Assembly: GCF_023101765.2 (NCBI RefSeq)
Contig: NC_064236.1
Span: 3,410,001-3,474,000 of the forward strand
Direction of reading: 5' to 3'
Source: Spodoptera frugiperda
Lineage: Eukaryota > Arthropoda > Insecta > Lepidoptera > Noctuidae
Length of the DNA: 64,000 nucleotides
The notes beneath the pieces were generated by a model. It saw only the letters and a list, made by a program, of their open reading frames with translations, was not told the DNA's origin and searched no databases. Shown piece after piece: positions 59,480 to 64,000 of the stretch; the first letter of the stretch is position 1; the number at the start of each line of letters is the position of its first letter. The translations under genes were made by a program, and so were the position numbers.

Positions 59480-60693
59480 TATGATATATAATAATGTACC
59501 GTACAGAGATGCAACACCAACAGGTATCGTGGTGTAGTGACGATTGACCTGGTCGGTCGGTGAGCCGCCGAGCTATGTAAATGTGCTGGCTTGCCTTGAG
59601 AGGCCGCGTGTCGCCTAACACATGTCTGCCTAGACGCTAGACACACACACACTGCTGTCACGAATCAGTGCACACTTCCAGCCTTCTCACTGGCTAATGT
59701 TGCGAGGAACTACGATGTGACTAGTGTGGGCTATGAACGAGTCTAATTAATATTTTAAATATACTTATACAGTGCACTTACAACCCTAATAGTGTAAAAT
59801 ACGTGGAATGGTTAGCAGTGGGGGATGCAAGCTAGGGTGGTCAGCACTAGGCAGTAGACAGTCGGTCGTGTAATGCTGGAGATGTGTGAGCTGCCGGAGG
59901 AGGCAGACGCAGGCCGCGCACGGTCACGCGGCGGGGCACGCGCGCCCCCGCCCGCGCCCCGCCGCGTGGCCTACAACGTGAGCACCCCCCGGCCTTCGGC
60001 GACAGATCAGCTGCTACTAATATCCTCGCCATATTCACGTGCGCATCTCCCACTCACATTCAACATATAAATAATTTCACAATAAAAATGACTTTTCCAC
60101 TATAAACTTATCAAAACAACAACGTTGTTGAATGTTGAACTCTGATAGCCACGTTATGAATCAATAGGGACGACTCCTTACCGTCGTCATACAAAGCCCT
60201 CGTAATGTTGCCCCCACAGCATCATGTCCTGCTTAGTTGTCATAGCAACGGGAGGCCAACGCGATGGAGATGCGTGTCATAATTTGCACAAGAAAAAGAA
60301 ATCAAAATTGTCCGTTGTTGGAGATGACGGAGCGGCGACTGGCTCCTACTCTGGGTAACTTCTTTCCATCCCGTACAACTGTTAGAGTCGCAGGCACATT
60401 CACCAGTTTGTCGTCCACTGCGCCCAGAATTCGTCACGTTGTCCGTACATGCAACCTTTATTGTCCATAATATGTCTTGTGTTACAATTTCAATGCGCGC
60501 GTGCGACTTAGTATTATAGTGATTGTACCAAATGTATTGTGAATGTTGCCCTCGCGATTGCTTGCATCTGTAGCGAATGATTAGAGTGAGTAATCGCGCG
60601 CCCCGTCAGCGCGAGTGAGCTGTGCTCTGGCTGGGCCACGCGTGCGGTGGTCGCGCCGGCACCGGAGCTGACGTCCTGTCATCATTGTTGCAG

Positions 60694-60830
60694 GCAAGTC
60701 GGTGAACAGTAAGGACCCGCTCGAAGACAAGAAAGATGACAGTGACCTGTGGGAGGCGCAGGCCGCTTTCCTCGGGCCAACGCTATGGGACAAGACGCTG
60801 CCCTATGACCCCGATCTCAAGGTACAAGAA
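60694..60830 (+). CDS. Pdp1: Pdp1 exon 2, copy 2
   Basis: Apparently identical coding sequence to 52,552-52,688, with the same acceptor and donor. It lies in the contig that continues into exon 4, so this is the copy to use for a gene model with exon 3 at 61,244. If both copies were real, exon 3 of copy 1 (ending in one base) could splice to this exon in frame, giving a protein with the activation region repeated. Confidence 0.88.
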
Positions 60831-61243
60831 GTCAGTACTCGCTACTTTATTACCTACTGCGTGTTGCGTGTCGTGTGCGTCTCTCACCGGCTTTCTAACC
60901 GCGCCGTGCCGTTGTTGTGCCGCGCACTAGGTAATAGAGACGCTAGCTAACCGCCCCATCCCGCCATCCCCGGCCCTCCATGATCCACTTTACTCTGCCC
61001 GGTCGCAACCGGGTTTGATCCTAGTTCTGCTTCGGCCTCGTGGTGTTTTCATATATTTACTGTAGTTGATAGTCATGTTATGTTTATGATGTATGTGATG
61101 ATAAGCCTAGCGAATATGCTCAGCGCGAATGTTAACCCTGTTGACTATTCTGGTATGTAAGTGGAGTGCTGGAGGAGCGCGGTGCTCAGTGCGCGGTGCG
61201 CGCAGGGCGCCGAGCGCGGCGCTGACGCGGATTTCTGTTGCAG

Positions 61244-61439
61244 TACGCGGACCTAGACGAGTTCCTGTCCGAAAATGGCATGTCGGGCGAGGGGCTGGGT
61301 GGCGCGCACCTCGGCGGCTCGGCCTTCGGGCCGGCGCTCGGCCTGCAGGCGCCGGTCACCAAGCGGGAGCGCTCGCCCTCACCCTCCGACTGTATGAGTC
61401 CAGACACCATCAACCCGCCGCTCTCACCCGCCGACTCCA
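61244..61439 (+). CDS. Pdp1: Pdp1 exon 3, copy 2
   Basis: Apparently identical to 53,102-53,297, with the same splice sites. It is followed by unique sequence and a 2,105-nt intron to exon 4. The joined reading is PLSPADS-T-FSMASSGRDFDP. Confidence 0.88.
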
Positions 61440-61797
61440 GTATGTACTCTTTATCTAAATTATAATTTAACAAACATAATTGTTTTTTTTACTTCTAACG
61501 TACTATGTAAATGTGTGCAGTCTTGCAACTAAATGACAATGCCAGATCCTGCCCCACTTAATTTCATCAATGTACAAGAAATGTAAATTAAACAAAATTA
61601 TGCAATGAAAATAAGTCCCTTGGTTACTTAATTATTATTCTGATAAAATTGCGGATAAAAATTAGGAAATAAAAAGAATTTAAAAAACCCAAGGCCTATT
61701 TCCAGTATTTATCGCGACCATCTGCGTTTCTTAGCACGCTTGCACAAGGAACAAAACGAGTCAATCAATAAAAAAAAGATTTATTAATGTAATGTTT
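61440..61797. other. Intron 3 of Pdp1, left part
   Basis: AT-rich intron; the first 30 bases belong to the duplicated block. No feature recognised. Confidence 0.6.
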
Positions 61798-62242
<445 letters not shown>

Positions 62243-63004
62243 ATAAAGCACTTAATTTGATGGGACCGTTGACATTATGTCGGGCATGTCATAGTCCTGG
62301 TGAATCCATAAGACATATAATTTCTGGTTGTGGTCGTTTGGCTAATGGTGAATATTTGCATAGACATAATCAGGTGGCCAAGATTATCCACCAGCAACTT
62401 GCTTTGCACTATTAACTTGTTGAGTTTGAGGTTCCATACTACAAGTATGTGCCCGATCCAGTTCTCGAAAACGGCCATATCACGTTGTACTGGGATCGAT
62501 CTATCATCACTGACAGGACTATTGTAGCCAATAAACCTGATATAGTGGTGATAGACCGGCAAGCGCGCCGCACGATGATAATCGATATCACCATTCCTCA
62601 TGACGAGAACCTCGTGAAAGCTGAAAAAGATAAACAAATAAAATATCTTGACTTGGCTCACGAGGTTGTCGACATGTGGAGTGTGGATTCGGCTATCATT
62701 GTGCCGATAGTCGTGTCGGCCAACGGATTAATACCCAACAGCCTCGAAAATCACCTTAGGAGACTGGGGTTGGGCGGATGGATCAAGGGTCTGATGCAGA
62801 AGGCAGTACTCCTCGAAACGGCACGTATTGTGAGGAGGTTTCTGTCTCTGGAGCCCTAACCACCGGTAGCTTGGACCATCCTCCCGCTACTGGTCGGCTT
62901 CTATTTTTTTATTTTTAAATATTATTTTATTTTGTATGTTGTAGTATTTAAAAATGTAAATTTAGATAATTTTAAATAAATATAGAAAATAAAGCACGTA
63001 ATTT
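62243..63004 (+). mobile_element. 5'-truncated RLE-type LINE insertion with TSD
   Basis: The insert 62,259-62,988 is flanked by ATAAAGCACTTAATTT (62,243-62,258) and ATAAAGCACGTAATTT (62,989-63,004), a 16-bp target-site duplication with one mismatch. The insert holds the C-terminal end of a retrotransposon ORF, a 3'UTR and an A-rich end (AAATAAATATAGAAA). This is a classic target-primed insertion that was 5'-truncated inside intron 3. Confidence 0.85.
62260..62859 (+). pseudogene. LINE ORF C-terminus: CCHC knuckle and restriction-like endonuclease
   Basis: The frame reads CRACHSPGESIRHIISGC (C-x2-C-x8-H-x4-C zinc knuckle), then a TAA at 62,413-62,415, and continues YYKYVPDPVLENGHITLYW, KPDIVVIDRQARRTMIIDIT (PD...D of a restriction-like endonuclease), KYLDLAHEVVDMWSVDSA and GGWIKGLMQKAVLLETARIV to a stop at 62,857. 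Order and motifs fit the C-terminal end of RLE-class non-LTR retrotransposons (R2/R4/Dong-type groups). The reverse transcriptase is absent and the internal stop makes it inactive. Confidence 0.8.
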
Positions 63005-63544
63005 AATTATTTCTACCATTATAACTACAATTAACCTAAACTGGTACTTAACCTAAATGTAATATTTTGTTCTTAGATTTATATAGAAACCGCAAGGTCT
63101 AAAGGCTTTTAATCATGTTTTAAGTTATCACTAATAGAGCAGCAATAGAATGCTACATTTGGCATGCCTGTACACTATATTTTTTGGTGGGGCAAAGCTC
63201 TATAGAGATTCTGGCATTGTCATTTTGAAAAGATATCTTTAACCAATTGAGCAGAAATTATACTCGTTTAGTTTGCATGACCATAAGTGCAAAGTTGCTT
63301 AAAAGCTTCTGTTTTATTAAGTTTAAAATAAAAAATCGAAGTAAAGCTTTCGGAAACAGATTGTTTTAAATACCTATACAAACTTACTGAAATACCTATA
63401 GAGATGTCATTAAGAAATATACACGCCGTAGTAACGTAACCATGTGCCTGTTCGATAAAAGCACACATAACTGGTACCACGACAGAGCACTATGTATTTT
63501 CTACATCCACAATTATCTCACACGTTGTACTTATATAATTTCAG
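63005..63544. other. Intron 3 of Pdp1, right part
   Basis: AT-rich, ending in the acceptor TGTACTTATATAATTTCAG of exon 4. Nothing else recognised. Confidence 0.6.
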
Positions 63545-63648
63545 CGTTTTCGATGGCATCATCGGGACGTGACTTCGATCCTCGGACGCGCGCCTTCTCC
63601 GATGAGGAGCTGAAGCCGCAGCCAATGATCAAGAAGTCCCGGAAACAG
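63545..63648 (+). CDS. Pdp1: Pdp1 exon 4 (PAR domain), 3' partial gene
   Basis: Acceptor ATAATTTCAG, two bases completing Thr from exon 3, 34 codons, and donor CAG|GTAAAT in phase 0. It reads FSMASSGRDFDPRTRAFSDE and continues ELKPQPMIKKSRKQ. This is the proline- and acidic-rich (PAR) domain that distinguishes HLF/TEF/DBP/PDP1 from other bZIPs and contributes to DNA-binding specificity. The next exon, expected to start with FVP-type residues and carry the basic region and leucine zipper, is not found in the remaining 350 bases, so the gene runs out of the window. The larger ORF here reads through both splice sites and is not the product. Confidence 0.93.
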
Positions 63649-63735
63649 GTAAATGATGTTAGTGCGCTGATCATTCCTAGCGGCATGCTGCGGTCCGCCT
63701 GCGGGTGTGGCGCACACGCACACAAACACACACAC

Positions 63736-63833
<98 letters not shown>

Positions 63834-64000
63834 CCATACACACATGCACGGGCATGCACATATATTCAAGAAAAATTGCATTGCCTGATTGCCTGAAAAT
63901 TATTCTTACGTCATGCAAAGACACTAATGTATTCCCAAGTGTATTCTTAATTTTACCATATGAAGATAATGGACTTTAGAGTTATCTGAGAAGTATAATG
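63649..64000. other. Start of intron 4 of Pdp1
   Basis: Contains the CA microsatellite and then AT-rich sequence. No bZIP exon is seen before the window ends. Confidence 0.6.
63719..63840 (+). repeat. (CA)n microsatellite
   Basis: About 120 bp of CA/ACAC with a few interruptions (CATACACACATATACACA). Thr/His and Cys/Val ORFs across it are artefacts of the repeat. Confidence 0.97.

Larger units (their letters stand above)
53357..61469 (+). repeat. 8.1-kb duplicated block, copy 2 (contains Pdp1 exons 2-3)
   Basis: Second copy of 45,207-53,327, starting right after the N gap and ending at ATCTAAATTATAATTTA, after which unique sequence continues to exon 4. Differences are scattered substitutions and short indels, none in the coding exons that I noticed. 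Exon 3 to exon 4 continuity is present only on this side. Confidence 0.95.

Noticed and set aside
63442..63888. 148-codon plus-strand ORF and overlapping Cys/Val ORFs on the minus strand
   Set aside because: The plus ORF reads through the real exon 4 acceptor and donor into a CA microsatellite; the minus ones are translations of that repeat.

Overview
This is eukaryotic nuclear DNA, AT-rich and dominated by short interspersed repeats of types common in moth and butterfly genomes: tRNA-derived SINEs, short Helitrons with TC...CTAG|T ends, MITEs, and a repeat carrying GTCTGTC/GTCCGTCC runs. I infer Lepidoptera, probably a noctuid-like moth; the species is not determined. One host gene is supported, the plus-strand Pdp1 gene (PAR-domain bZIP transcription factor, insect orthologue of vertebrate HLF/TEF/DBP). 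I recognised it by conserved peptides (LGPTLWDKTLPYD, YADLDEFLSENG, TKRERSPSPSDC, SGRDFDPRTRAFSDEELKPQ) joined by phase-compatible splice sites. The bZIP basic region and zipper are not in the window and should lie to the right.

Layout. About 1-41 kb is gene-poor and holds mostly repeats, but it contains alternative Pdp1 first exons: a tiny one (ATG + 3 codons + 1 nt) at 19,294 that occurs again at 21,604 in a ~2.3 kb tandem duplication, and a GC-rich one at 29,887. A third first exon lies at 41,553. All end in phase 1 (one nucleotide of a Gly codon), as the shared exon 2 requires. A possible 39-nt in-frame cassette exon lies at 25,746 and a weaker 42-nt candidate at 710. The shared coding exons are exon 2 (acidic/LWDKTLPYD block), exon 3 (LDEFLSENG and SPSPSDC block) and exon 4 (PAR domain, 63,545-63,648).

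Exons 2 and 3, with about 7.3 kb of the preceding intron, appear twice: 45,207-53,327 and 53,357-61,469. The copies are nearly identical and meet exactly at a 29-base N gap. This is the expected layout of two overlapping allelic contigs that were not merged, so the duplication is most likely an assembly artefact. If it were real, exons 2+3 form a phase 1/1 cassette and the product would stay in frame.

Mobile elements include a short non-autonomous Gypsy-like LTR element with PBS- and PPT-like sequences (10,180-11,118, minus strand), a 619-bp TIR element inside a SINE (38,767-39,385), Helitrons at 6.9, 7.4-7.7, 12.2, 50.9 and 59.1 kb, a 5'-truncated restriction-like-endonuclease LINE with target-site duplication (62,259-62,988), and several SINE families. 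No tRNA, rRNA, CRISPR or prokaryotic feature was found. Together the exons describe one regulatory gene with several promoters, several of them close to CACGTG E-boxes. That fits the known place of Pdp1 in the circadian CLK/CYC-VRI-PDP1 loop, but promoter activity here is inference.
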